A stretch of DNA of 64,000 nt from Escarpia spicata. Its lineage: Eukaryota > Annelida > Polychaeta > Sabellida > Siboglinidae. The DNA lies in the NCBI GenBank assembly GCA_963995525.1, contig OZ023206.1:41284969-41348968 (forward strand), in the 5' to 3' direction. The number at the start of each line of letters is the position of its first letter. The stretch's first letter is position 1. The position numbers and the translations under genes are program-made. Under the pieces are notes generated by a model. It searched no databases, was not told the origin of the DNA, and saw only the letters and a program-made list of their open reading frames with translations. Positions 24,613 through 36,039 of the stretch are shown here, one piece after another.

Positions 24613-25421
24613 ACGCGTGATGCGATAACGCACGACCGCAGCGGCGTAGACTAGCGCAAACCGAGTCGCTATTTGGCCTTCAAAAGTGCGCTAAGACAAT
24701 ACTTTCGTAATCTAAATATGCCTGGGATGGTGTTAAATGACGGAAGTAACGCACGGAGTCTGAGACCTGTATCAAAGTTAGGTCAAACTCAAGTTTTAAT
24801 GGCGAAATCGAAGTGGGTCCGGAGTAGACACATGGTGCCATATGTAGCTATCCCATGCCCTAATTTCCGAATTTTCACAAAAATAACTATAACGGTATGT
24901 TTATTTTGACGGCGTGAGAATTTAAGTTTACCCCGAACAATCAGCCGCCGAAAAGAGTGGCGCCTTATTACGGATAAACTCTAAAGACTAATGAATTTGT
25001 ACACTGCGCTTCGTTGCAACCTTCCATAATAAACTCGTGGTATTTCTTGCACTGTTGTTAAGCTTGAGAAAGGAAGGTAACAAATATTCATGGTAAATGT
25101 AATTTGCTAAATGTGAACCGTTTGTACCATTAGCAAATCAACTCGAAACTATGGCTATGGCTATGCTCACTGAACAACCTGATGATCTCAAAATCACACA
25201 TTTTAATCCAGCAGGTGGCGCTAGTTATTCAGTCGATTTTAATCAATATAAAACCGACAAAAGCTTGTTGCATTTCAATAGAACACATAAAATATTTAAT
25301 TAGAAAGATATATCTACAAAAAAACAAACAAAATAACCATAATAAATAACTTGAATTGAAAACATATTTCTAACGCTGTACACGAACATTATTAGCAAGC
25401 ACTTTTCCAGCTGGCGCAATG
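24613..25421. other. Spacer without recognisable gene
   Basis: An open frame at 24673-24909 lacks any domain. The composition resembles interspersed repeat DNA. Nothing else is seen. Confidence 0.4.
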
Positions 25422-25493
25422 GCCGTGATCGTATAGTGGTTAGTACTTCTCGTTGTGGCCGAGAGAACCCAGGTTCGAATCCTGGTCACGGCA
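25422..25493 (+). tRNA. tRNA-His (GTG)
   Basis: 72 bases fold as a standard cloverleaf. The acceptor is GCCGTGA with TCACGGC plus discriminator A, the D arm is around AGTGGTTAGTA, the anticodon stem is TCTCG/CGAGA with loop TTGTGGC (anticodon GTG), and the T arm is CCAGG TTCGAAT CCTGG. A and B box promoters are intact. No CCA is encoded, as usual for eukaryotes. The base before the gene is G, where the post-transcriptional G-1 of tRNA-His is found. A T4 run (25534-25537) and a T6 run (25540-25545) give Pol III termination. Confidence 0.95.
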
Positions 25494-25514
25494 GAGAGCT
25501 GTGAAATCTCTCTG
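25492..25514 (+). other. Perfect 7-bp stem-loop abutting the tRNA-His 3' end
   Basis: CAGAGAG and CTCTCTG pair around a 9-base loop. It overlaps the last two bases of the tRNA and lies inside the expected trailer. Confidence 0.6.
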
Positions 25515-26885
25515 TCATGGCATGTCAGCTTTCTTTTGATTTTTTAGAACACTATTAATTTTAAATATATACATTTTGTATTCTTTCGTTTTAAATTATT
25601 TATATCTTATTTTAGCCATCAATTTTTTAACATTTATTTACAATTTACAGTCAGCCACAAGTCAATTTTTGTTTATCTTAACCAAAATACGCACATTTAT
25701 TATTTAAAGATGCATAGTTTTAATGTACAAATTGCTATTTTTATATTTTAAACTCCTATTTAAGAAAATTATTAATTTAAATAATTTTTTATTATTATAC
25801 ATTTTGTATTCTTTTTAAAAATTAATTAATATTTTTAACCATCAACTTATGAACATTTACCGTCAGCAAAAAATTTTATTATGAAAAACATCAGCAAAGC
25901 AAACACATTTATATTTTAAATATACAGAATTATATTTATAAAAAAAGAATCATTATGAATCAAAAGCTCCATGACTAAAACCATTAAAGGTCAATAAACT
26001 GCCGGTCCCAACTCCGCCCGTGAGGAAGGAGGGTTCTGTCAAACCTGGCGAGGCGGCATAAAAACCCCAGCCAAAAACTTTTATGGAGTGTATAAGTAGT
26101 AGTCGTCATTTGGCCAGGGCGTCCCCTGAGTCACGCGATGCACCACTGCCGATCCCCCGGTTGCCGTGAGAAGTGAGCAAGAGGTACTGCAGCAACAACG
26201 ACTGCGGCTAAAGAAGTGAGTGGACCAAACCAAAAATGAAGAAGTTCAGGTTTACAACTTGGAACGTCGGCACCATGACCAGAAGAGGGAGAGAGGTCGT
26301 GGATGCCTTGAAGAGAAGAAAGGTGCACGCAGCGTGCGTCCAAGAGACAAGATGGAAGGGACAAAGTACGAAGGAGCGGCGAAGTGGGTTCAAACTGTTC
26401 AACGTCGGAGAGAACAAAGGAAAGAATGGAGTGGGAGTCATCCTTTGCGAGGACTGGAAGAAGGTGGTGGAGGTGAAGAGAGTCTCAGACAGGTTGATAA
26501 GAGTAAAAGATGTAAAGACGCAGAGAAGAACCGTTTCAAAGAGAAACTAGAAGACCTGGTCAGAAGAACACCCGAAGAGCAGCAGCTGGTCGTAGGAGCT
26601 GACCTAAATGGGCATGTGGGAGAGTCTGCAGAGGGTTATGAGGAGAGCGATGGAGGATGGAGATATGGCACCAGAAACCCAGAAGGTGAAAGAATCCTGG
26701 AGTCGGCAGAGAGCCTACAGGTATTCATTGCCAACTCGGGCTTCCAGAAGAGAACGGAACAGAGTGGCCCATCAAAACACCGATTGACTACCTGCTTGTA
26801 AGAGGATGAGACAGAAGGCTGGTGAAAGATTCAAAAGTGATACCAGGCGGAGCATTTGCGCAACAGCACAGGCTGCTTGTCATGG

Positions 26886-26959
26886 ATATGAAGTTGATAA
26901 TAATAAACTTTATTTACACACCATCAAATCCGGGACTAATTATTATTATATGAAGTTGA
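26886..26959 (-). mobile_element. 50-bp retrotransposon tail inserted in the RTE LINE, with 12-bp TSD
   Basis: atatgaagttga occurs at 26886-26897 and again at 26948-26959. Between them lie 50 bases which, on the minus strand, end in gtaaataaagtttattattatta, a typical LINE/SINE 3' tail. This is an extremely 5'-truncated retrotransposition with its target duplication still perfect. Confidence 0.75.
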
Positions 26960-27522
26960 AGGAAAATGAAGCAGACTAGGAGAGCCCCAAAGATCAAAAT
27001 ATGGAAGCTGGAAGGACAGAAGAAGGAGGAGTTTGCTGAGGAAGTAGCCAGAGAAGTGGACAAAAGCAAAGCATCAACAGTCGAGGAGTACTGGACCAAA
27101 CCGAGGGACACGATAATTAAGACAGTAACTGAGAAGTGTGGAAAGACCAGCGGAGTAACACGTGAAAAGGCATTCAAAAGATGGCAGGAAGACAAGTCCG
27201 AGGAGGGCAGTGGTGACTGCAAGAGACCAAGCAGCAGAAGAGTGGTAGAGAAATCTTTAGTTCGAAGAAGGAGAGAGGATGGTCTACAAGGTAGCGAGAG
27301 CAAGACAGAGGCTGAAGCAAGACATTGGAGAGATGGTTATTATCAAGGACAAGAACGAGAAGATATTGTGAAAAGCAGAAGAGGTGAAGGATCAGTGAAA
27401 AGAGTACATCGATGACCTAGTCAATACAGAAAACATGCATGAGGAACTCACGAAGGCATTACCTGTAGAAGGACCAGTAACTACCATTTACAAGAGCGAG
27501 GTAAAGACCGCACTGAAGAAGA

Positions 27523-27722
27523 NNNNNNNNNNNNNNNNNNNNNNNNNNNNNNNNNNNNNNNNNNNNNNNNNNNNNNNNNNNNNNNNNNNNNNNNNNNNNN
27601 NNNNNNNNNNNNNNNNNNNNNNNNNNNNNNNNNNNNNNNNNNNNNNNNNNNNNNNNNNNNNNNNNNNNNNNNNNNNNNNNNNNNNNNNNNNNNNNNNNNN
27701 NNNNNNNNNNNNNNNNNNNNNN
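27523..27722. other. Assembly gap of exactly 200 N
   Basis: Unknown bases, placeholder length. It hides the middle of the RTE LINE between linker and RT. The real gap size is not known. Confidence 1.
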
Positions 27723-27859
27723 GGAATAAAGCTGCTGGAGCACATCTTGAAGATCTTAGAGAAGATCATAGACAAGAGATTGATGGAGAGAATGGAAGTA
27801 GACCACATGCAGTTTGGGTTTAGACCAGGGAGAAGAACAACCGATGCCAGGAGAACAAT

Positions 27860-28056
27860 TTGGATGGGGTAGTGTTGGAGTTTTTTAAAGTTTGGATGGG
27901 GTAGTGTTGGAGATTATTAAAGTTTGTATGGTGTATTGTTGGAGATTTAAAAAAAGTTTGGATAGAGTAGTGTTGGAGATTTTTACAGTTTGGATGGGGT
28001 GGTATTGGAGATTTTTAAAGTTTGGATGGGGTAGTGTCGGAGACTTTAAAGTCTGG
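27860..28056. repeat. 32-bp minisatellite, ~6 units
   Basis: Units of tttggatggggtagtgttgg plus agatttttaaag, with small changes, starting directly inside the truncated LINE. Confidence 0.9.
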
Positions 28057-28059
28057 AAG

Positions 28060-29160
28060 TGTTGTGCGGGAAATTTTTTTAGGACCACACCACCACTAAA
28101 GCTCACTAAAGCATCAACAAAATTAATATTCCCCCTCCTTAAATATTGCTGGGCCTCTCCCATCAAACCACCCCATTCCGACGTCTATGCATATAACGTA
28201 TAGTTTCTTACATTTCTCATAACCTTTGATATGTAAAAACACTGGAGTAATTTCATACGAACACCTCACACATGCTTCAATAGTAAGTATACTTTTATTT
28301 GCCTAACACAAGACATCAAACCAATACACGAAAGAACACGTTTATGCACACATACATATTCTGTCTAATGCATAATCAGCCCTCAGTATTTCACGCAGTT
28401 CTATCTTTCCATGTGCAACGTTTGCAGGAAACCGTTTTTCTATTCAGGCCCGTAAATGAGAAGGCAACCATCATCAGAACATCAACGAACGCAACTGGTT
28501 TAAGAAAGACGACAGTTAAAATCTGTGGTGATTTTGTTATGTTTAAACGTGCCACGTTTTCTTGATTGAATTCCGTATTTTTGACTTAAAATTCTGTAAA
28601 AATATATAACCTTAAAAATCTGTATTACCAGTGTGTTTTTCATCAACTTAACCGACCTACATTATTTCTATGCAGATTGCATTTCACCATGCAGATTGCA
28701 TTTCACCATCTACCAGGTTACTAAACATACCTACATCCAACCAAATCTGCGGCTTGTATTAGAAATCAGCCTAGCATGACAATTATCTGCTCTTCTACGG
28801 ATACAAGTTTATCAATTGTAGTTATAGTTTTGTGAAGAATACTCGAAAATGTATACTACCAAGTACGTTATAATTTAAAAACTTGAAGCAATTATATATT
28901 TAAGCTGTACACATATGGCCGTGTTCCTCACAAAATTCCGAAATCTGTATGATGTGACCCGTCTTGGTATATTTCATACAGCAGGTCTTGAAACATTACA
29001 ATATTTAACAACTGTACAACAAAGCAGTGTGTTTTGAAGACTGGGTGCATGTTAACTTACTTCAAGTGCAGGCACAATAACAGGACAGAAATGTTATCAT
29101 TTCAAACTATGATACAATCACCGGCAGAGAATGAACTGTGAACAGATAACCACCAATGAA
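28060..29160. other. Spacer without recognisable gene
   Basis: An open frame at 28299-28565 shows no domain. A duplicated 18-base string (tgcagattgcatttcacc) lies at about 28674-28708. Confidence 0.4.
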
Positions 29161-29166
29161 GTGACA

Positions 29167-29240
29167 CTAGTATACTCAGCATCTACTAGTATACTCAGCA
29201 TCTACTAGTATACTCAGCATCTACTAGTATACTCAGCATC
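29167..29240. repeat. 19-bp tandem repeat, 4 units
   Basis: ctagtatactcagcatcta repeated head to tail. Confidence 0.9.
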
Positions 29241-29385
29241 TCCTGCCGCATATAATGAACATTATAATTCAGTAATAGAACCACAAATTTTATATTTTTA
29301 CAATATTCCTCAACTACTATTTATATGAACACAGTATAGCCACCTTTATTAAATCTAAATATTTGTATTACATAATACATTTATG

Positions 29386-29735
29386 TAGCGCCGTGGTGCA
29401 GTGGCTAGTGCTTTGGACTCTTAACCGAGAGAACCCGGCTTCGAATCCTGGGCGGCGGTGTGGGCAAGTCCAGTTCACTCAGCTGTATGAATGAGTACCT
29501 TGCTATAGACAATGGTGGATGTTTTAGTATGAGTAGTATTTGTGCATTAATTGCAGCATGGCTGAATGTTTCCCAGAGAAGTTGAGATGGTGTTCGATTG
29601 AACGGGTCTGCCAGGGAGTAAAGTGTAAAGCGCTTTGAGCAGTCCTGAGGACTGGATACTTACCTTTCACTTAGCTACACGGTAGCAATTACGAAGGATG
29701 GGACGCTAATACAAGTTATTGTAATAATTATTATT
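29386..29735 (+). mobile_element. tRNA-derived SINE
   Basis: The head gcgccgtggtgcagtggctagtgc...ggcttcgaatcctgggcggcgg is a tRNA-like sequence with A box (tggtgcagtgg) and B box (ggcttcgaatcc). The body contains ttcactcagctgtatgaatgagtacct, seen in many invertebrate tRNA SINEs. The 3' part tgtaaagcgctttgagc resembles L2-type LINE tails, followed by a taataattatt end. Length is about 350 bp. I do not assign a named family. Confidence 0.8.
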
Positions 29736-29818
29736 TGCTTGCTTGGAAACGCAATTTTATAATTTGTTATCCGAATGTAAATTTTAGTTTACAAACAAAT
29801 TGCGTAATTAAATGTATT

Positions 29819-30051
29819 TTCAACAGTAATCTAGATTATGTACATTATGTATATACATCAACAGTAATCTAGATTATGTACATTATGTATATACATCAAC
29901 AGTAATCTAGATTTATGTACATTATGTATATACATCAACAGTAATCTAGATTATGTACATTATGTGTATACATCAACAGTAATCTAGATTATGTACATTA
30001 TGTATATACATCAACAGTAATCTAGATTATGTACATTATGTATATACATCA
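29819..30051. repeat. 38-bp tandem repeat, 6 units
   Basis: The unit caacagtaatctagattatg plus tacattatgtatatacat is almost invariant. Confidence 0.95.
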
Positions 30052-30469
30052 AAAGCAGAAAAATAAACATGGTGCAGGAAGAATGTGAAAACGTGAAATA
30101 ATACTTCTTGTTTTTAAGGATAGTTAACAAAAAGATGTGTAGCTACATTTACATATGGCATATTAGTTTCATGTAGCAAACCTGTTGCACGTTTTATTTG
30201 AGTCATCACCCAATTGTAATCTACCAAATACATAATACGACTGTTTACAATAAATTATGTTTAATCGGTATTTCCCCTAAATCCCCATTTAGGATTATAC
30301 TTTATACAATATGAAAAACAATGTTTGTGGTAACGGAAACTAAACAACAGCTTAGAAACAATGAATGTATCAATTATTTTAAACAGTTCTTTTTCAACTA
30401 CCGGTCTCAATTTACAACAAGAAAATAAGTGATTTTATTGTCATCGGTAACCTTGTCATAATTAAGGCA

Positions 30470-30900
30470 GATTATATATATATATTTATATATATAATTA
30501 TATTATATTCTTAGATGCTTCATTCACAGATCAGTTATGTATTGCTGCTTTACTCAACCATTCTGCTTAAAGTTTTCTCATTGCGTGAATAATATGGTTT
30601 AGTTTACTATTCTAGCTGTTATTAATTATTATAATTATTTGCACACAAAAATTTTTCGGAGATTTTGAGAGCATTGTTTTTGGAGAACTATATATATAAA
30701 TAATTATTTAAAAAAATATATTATAATATACTATCTCGCATGATAGAGCAGTCTATTGGGCATGGCATTATCCATAAAACAGTCTTCATACGCAGCATCT
30801 AGGAATATATATATATATATAATATATATATATATATATGTATAATTATATAGTATACAGTACATGCATGTATATATATAGTTGATCACTTTGTGATAAT
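30470..30900. repeat. AT-rich microsatellite region
   Basis: Several short (TA)n blocks (30473-30510, 30690-30735, 30805-30890) in AT-rich DNA, probably part of the downstream region of the BNIP3-like gene. Confidence 0.7.
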
Positions 30901-31143
30901 TTAAATGAACAATGCATGTTAGATATTTAAAGAATTGAGACAACACTGTATGACGCCACGGAAACATTTGAATACAATCTGTCAATAAATGTTCTTAACC
31001 CAGCACATAATACAGCACATATATATAAATATATATAATTTAACATCGGTGTAACTTGTTCGACTAAACTGCTTTCGTGAACTAATCAGTTTTGTAATGC
31101 TGTTACGTTTCCCCTTCCGCCTGTACGAATGACAATTAGTTCT

Positions 31144-31207
31144 TCAGTTGATCGTTTGGCGAGCCACTGCTGCCCAGTTGCAATATTTCTTCAGGTAGAA
31201 CAGCATG
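31144..31207 (-). CDS. BNIP3: BNIP3/NIX-like, last coding exon (end of TM and tail)
   Basis: After a tttatttgcag acceptor the exon completes an Ala codon (phase 2) and reads MLFYLKKYCNWAAVARQTIN then stop (31144-31146). The first residues finish the membrane segment begun in the previous exon. The basic LKKY follows it, as in vertebrate BNIP3/NIX where a short tail faces the intermembrane space. Splice phase and family layout agree. No nearby AATAAA was identified, so the 3' UTR is undefined. Confidence 0.85.
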
Positions 31208-31339
31208 CTGCAAATAAACAACGAATGATTGCTGTGAACTTGTGACTGTTGCTTACTTACAGCAAAACTATAAACATTAATCTCATTGTCATTGGTCAGT
31301 TTATGCATTTAAGCAACAGAGACATTGTAATAAATAAAG

Positions 31340-31648
31340 TTTTTTTTTCAGTTCAGTAAAAATGTAAATGACATGTACACTTGTGATTAAATTGCTTACA
31401 TACAAATGAAATATAATATTCTTGTGTTGTAAATAAACTGCATGATTCTTGTCAGTTACATTTTTTTAAATTCATGGCATTTGTGTGCAGGTTTTCAAAA
31501 CAATAAAACACCACAATAGAAATCAAGTAATAAATATTTACAACACAAGATAGAGAATGATGTGTTTTTTGTTTGCATTCATCCAATTTAATAACATTGT
31601 ACATTTCCTTGTACAATGTACGTTTCTTTCACTGAACTGAAAAAAAAA
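31340..31648. mobile_element. MITE-like inverted repeat in the last BNIP3 intron
   Basis: The outer ends gtttttttttcagttcagt and actgaactgaaaaaaaaac are inverted copies. Inner blocks (attaaattg, cttgtgttgtaaat) are also inverted, giving two arms of about 105 bp around a 90-bp centre. No transposase. Target duplication unclear. Confidence 0.55.
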
Positions 31649-31943
31649 CCATAATTTGTTTTTAAAATAATGTAAAGTTTTATAACTGAAGCCTGATTTT
31701 GCTCTTTAAAACCAAGTTCGCTCCTTAACAGTGATCGTGTATAGTGAAAACTAACAACACCAGGGTGTGCCACCTGTACACTTTCGTAACCAGTGTGTCA
31801 CAGAAATAGTGTCCTCTGTGATATAACAACAGCTTTTTGCATTAAAAAAATTCTCCTAAAATTTAACAACGGATTCTGGTTTAATGGTGGATTATCCTTA
31901 TATGAGCTCCTTATCTTAGTGGAATGAGGGTGTGATTACTTAC

Positions 31944-32090
31944 GCAGCTGCTCCGAGGAAGAAGGTGCAAGCATGGGTGAAGAGGAGTGCAGGGAGGTTC
32001 TCGAGGCTGAAGGGTCCTGCCCTCATCACTCGTGTGTTCCTCACACTCAGTTTGTGGCGACTCGGATGTTTGAAATGACCACTCCACTCA
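31944..32090 (-). CDS. BNIP3: BNIP3/NIX-like, exon with HP motif and transmembrane segment
   Basis: Bounded by a gcgttgtag acceptor and GTAAGT donor, phase 2 in and 2 out. It encodes FKHPSRHKLSVRNTRVMRAG, aligning with the FKHPKRTxxLSMRNTSVMKKG block of BNIP3. It continues PFSLENLPALL then FTHACTFFLGAAA, the start of the C-terminal membrane helix. The helix keeps the His of the BNIP3 dimer motif and the Gly seven residues on. The Ala and second Gly of the human helix are Thr and Met here, and Ser before His is Thr. The domain anchors the protein in the outer mitochondrial membrane. Confidence 0.92.
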
Positions 32091-32149
32091 CTACAACGCA
32101 CACAACAACAGTGTCAGGTTCTCTATTACAACAAGGTGATTAACTGATG

Positions 32150-32470
32150 CATCCAGAATGTCGCGGTTTGCGTACATCACAAACAAAATTATGCACGAGA
32201 CCTCTGTCAAACATTAACTTTGCCAACAATGTTAATAATAATTATGTTATATATGAATTACATTACAATTGTTCCATGACATCGCATAAATCAAACATTC
32301 CCGTGTACAGTTATCACTTTAGAAAACTTTACTCTTTATGTTTTTGTCATAAAGAAACATTTTTGTGACCAGAATTTCAACAAAATATATGACTGATTGT
32401 CAGAAGCCGCCACGAGTTCAGCATCCAGTTTTTATGGCTTGACAGAGTGTTTGCTAGGCAACAGGTTATT
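32150..32470 (+). repeat. Interspersed repeat, copy 1
   Basis: Shares long blocks with 51140-51440: caaaattatgc, ttatgtttttgtcat, caaaatatat, gcatcc, atggcttga, and gctaggcaacagg near the right end. Overall the two copies are clearly diverged. No coding capacity; origin (SINE or MITE) unknown. Confidence 0.65.
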
Positions 32471-33240
32471 TATATTTATAGCGAGAAAGGAACATGCACA
32501 GTACATCTGTAATGCCCCACAAGCAACAGAAATTCAGAATAACAGCTCCAGTAAGTGCTCCTGTACACATAAATTAATACACCACATGTACAAACAACAC
32601 AAGCACTAACTGATAAACAACATAAGCATTTCCTTTCATCAGACAACTGATCTCAGATGATCTCACATACATGGGAGACATAGCACTTAATTTTAACACA
32701 CCCAAAACAACAGAACAACTGTAAATAATAAATCACCTCAAAAAACCTGACTGCACAATTTGTTATATCAATCTCAACAACAAAATGGCCTTTATGAGTA
32801 ATATTTATGTTTCCCATTACATGCTTTCAAATGTTAAGGCAGGCAGGTAGGATAGATTTTCTCTCTATTACTTTCTTGTAGGATATTTTAGGGTATGTGA
32901 GTATTTTCCTGGTATTTTGTTGTTGTTCTGAAGATTGATGTCATCTGCCATGTCTTCAGACCAATGCCTGGATATGTGGTAAACATATTCCTGGTAGTCT
33001 AACCACTGGAGGTGGTCATTCCAGTGACGGAGATTTCTGTTTTTACTTGTGCTTGGATTCAGACGCGGTTGAAAATAAATTATGTTGATTCATCGGTGGT
33101 TATGTTGTAAGAACTTCTAAGGCTGGCTACACTGAAAACGGTCAATCGGGTAACGGAAAATGGAAATGTTATTCTGTAAAGCGTAAACACGTGAGCTGAT
33201 CGACTGCGTGCCTGTACGCGGTTCTGTTGACTGTGTCAAT
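32471..33240. other. Intron of the BNIP3-like gene, nothing else recognised
   Basis: Unremarkable AT-rich intron sequence. No repeat or RNA gene identified. Confidence 0.5.
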
Positions 33241-33247
33241 ATCTCAC

Positions 33248-33319
33248 CTGGGAGGGGCGACTTCGGGGCGACTTGACCAGTCCCAGATCCAGTCATTGTT
33301 TCCCTCCTCTCTCAACCCT
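33248..33319 (-). CDS. BNIP3: BNIP3/NIX-like, exon with BH3-like WSSRPE region
   Basis: Reads VERGGKNNDWIWDWSSRPEV then APP. NDWIWDWSSRPE is the diagnostic BNIP3/NIX signature next to the weak BH3-like segment. The acceptor is actgtaaag (AG at 33320-33321), the donor GTGAGA (rc of 33242-33247). Phase 2 on both sides, and joining to the next exon gives PPSEWSGHFKHP, matching PPKEFLFKHP of the family. An in-frame TAA directly upstream of the acceptor fixes the exon start. Confidence 0.92.
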
Positions 33320-33589
33320 TTACAGTTCTACAACAGAAGTACAGGGTAAATGTGGCATCTATGCCATAATGCCTAAATAGATAGGCTGATGGCTGGGGCT
33401 CAGAATACTGGTGTTAAGGGATTTTAAGCAGGGAGGAGGTAGGAAGATAGAACACAATGTTTAGATTGTAGAAAGAATGACAATTTGATAGAGATTGAGA
33501 GAAAGAGACGGCTACACAAGAGACAGTGACAAAGAGACTCAGACGGAAAGAGACAGAAAGGGAAGGGAAATAGAGTGGAGAGAGGGAAA

Positions 33590-34345
<756 letters not shown>

Positions 34346-35780
34346 GAGGGGAATAGGGAGAGAGCGAGGAAGGATATTTATAGAAATGTATCTATCTACA
34401 TTTGAACTTTGGAAGCTGGGTATCCACAACCCTGCATCCTTCAACCCTGTTAACATTCCTGTGTGTGTCACGCAATGTTTTACCACTGAAAATGTACGTG
34501 TCACACATGTGCAGAATCTCATACAATGTTGTTAACAGGCCAGATAAAAGGAAACAAAAAAATCAGAGCCAAGCTGTGAAACCACTGCAGTGGAGACAAT
34601 ACCAGGGCAATTTAACACATCAGCTGTGGTAAACAGCACCTTACGTGGGAACGCTGCCAACTGCGTCAGCCTACCAATAACTGCCGATGTGACGCATTAG
34701 AAAGGCAATAAATTCTTTGGTGACAACATATGCCCATGCGTGACACACACACAAACACACACATGGACGTGCCAGAATGCATGTTGGTGCGACGTGTACA
34801 CATAATGGCGTGACAAACGTGCTTCATTTGTGAAACGCCTGATCTTATGTGCCACCACTTTGGTTTCCGGTGGTGTAGTAACTGTCAGGACAATCTATTG
34901 TGTGACGGTGTATTGTGTGTGGGAATGTCGCATTAAGGATGTCCATTACATCCACGTGGAGCATGTATAATATGTCAGATTTACACCTGGCTCGAGTGTA
35001 TGTGGCAGTGGGTCAACATCGAATGGACTTGACACAGTAACTTCTGGCAGGTCACAGTCTCTTTGGGTTACAGTGCTTTTCCACCTCATCAATCTATTTG
35101 TACAATCCCATTTATTCAGTCAACATTGAATGCAACAATATTGTTACTACTAATGATATATTTTGTTTGAAATAATTTAATATAGTACAAGATCCAAATT
35201 AGTTTTTTGTTATTAAAACATGGTCTAGAACTGCTTAAAAACAAAAGGGCATTAAAATAGTAGTTACACTAATAGTTATATTAGTATTTAAAATATATGT
35301 AGCATGAACAATGAACACTATTAGTATTACAATAGTAACAATGCCAAAAACCTGCTGCATTAGTTATTTAAAAATATTTAATTGATACATTGTGACGATC
35401 TATGTTGTGTTATTAACCAACCATTTTTATTCCATAATGTGTCTATATCTTTTATTTTTTACTTGTATTTTACGTATACATAAGGACTTTTGTTTGAAAT
35501 AAACATTATTAATACTATAAACATTAACTTGTTTATATTTAACAAACTTATCAATGTAATTTCAATGATCAACTCTAGAACATGTAACGTGGGCTGGTTC
35601 CCCGATTGTCCACCAGATGCTAAGAGCTGTGAATTGGTCTGGTAGGATGACAGCAATGTAGTGAGACTATGACACCTATGCTAAATAATGTAGTGTGGCA
35701 ATCACAAGTAGGGATGTTCTACTAACATAATTGTCTCAGATAACACCATCACTTCTGCATACTAATTGGCAGAAACCTGT
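34346..35780. other. Intron sequence without other features
   Basis: AT-rich, with only short CA runs near 34744. No exon-like sequence found. Confidence 0.5.
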
Positions 35781-35789
35781 CAACATCAC

Positions 35790-36030
35790 TGGTGTGTGTG
35801 TGCATGCGGGCGTGTGTAAGCATGCCTGTGTGCATATATGTGTGCATGTATATGCACGTGTATGCACGTGTGTGCATGTGTGTGTGTGCGTATGTGTGCA
35901 CATGTGTGTGCGTGCGTGCGTGCGTGCGTGCATGCGTGTGTGTGCATGCAAGCATGCGTGTTTGTGTGTGCATGTGTGTGCGTGCATGTGCATGTGTGTG
36001 CATGCGTGCATGTGTGTGTGTGTGTGTGTG
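35790..36030. repeat. GTGTGC/GTGCAT microsatellite
   Basis: Degenerate alternating purine-pyrimidine tract (gtgtgtgc, gcatgcgtgc), potentially Z-forming, directly bordering the 45-bp array. Confidence 0.9.
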
Positions 36031-36039
36031 CTTATGGCT

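Larger units (their letters stand above)
25985..27862 (+). mobile_element. Dead RTE-clade LINE, interrupted by the assembly gap
   Basis: A GC-rich leader (about 25985-26235) precedes an AP endonuclease beginning FRFTTWNVGTMTRRGREVVD, with AACVQETRWKG and NGVGVILCEDW, then a frame change. It continues with LVVGADLNGHVGESAEGYEE and GGWRYGTRNPEGERIL (catalytic DLNGHVG/ERN blocks). The linker follows, then the 200-N gap, then RT block GIKLLEHILKILEKIIDKRL and MQFGFRPGRRTTDA. These blocks are characteristic of RTE/BovB-like elements, the source of many craniofacial development protein 2-like predictions. Frameshifts and an internal deletion after SDRLIRVK make it inactive. It is cut off abruptly by a 32-bp satellite at about 27862. 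Confidence 0.85.
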
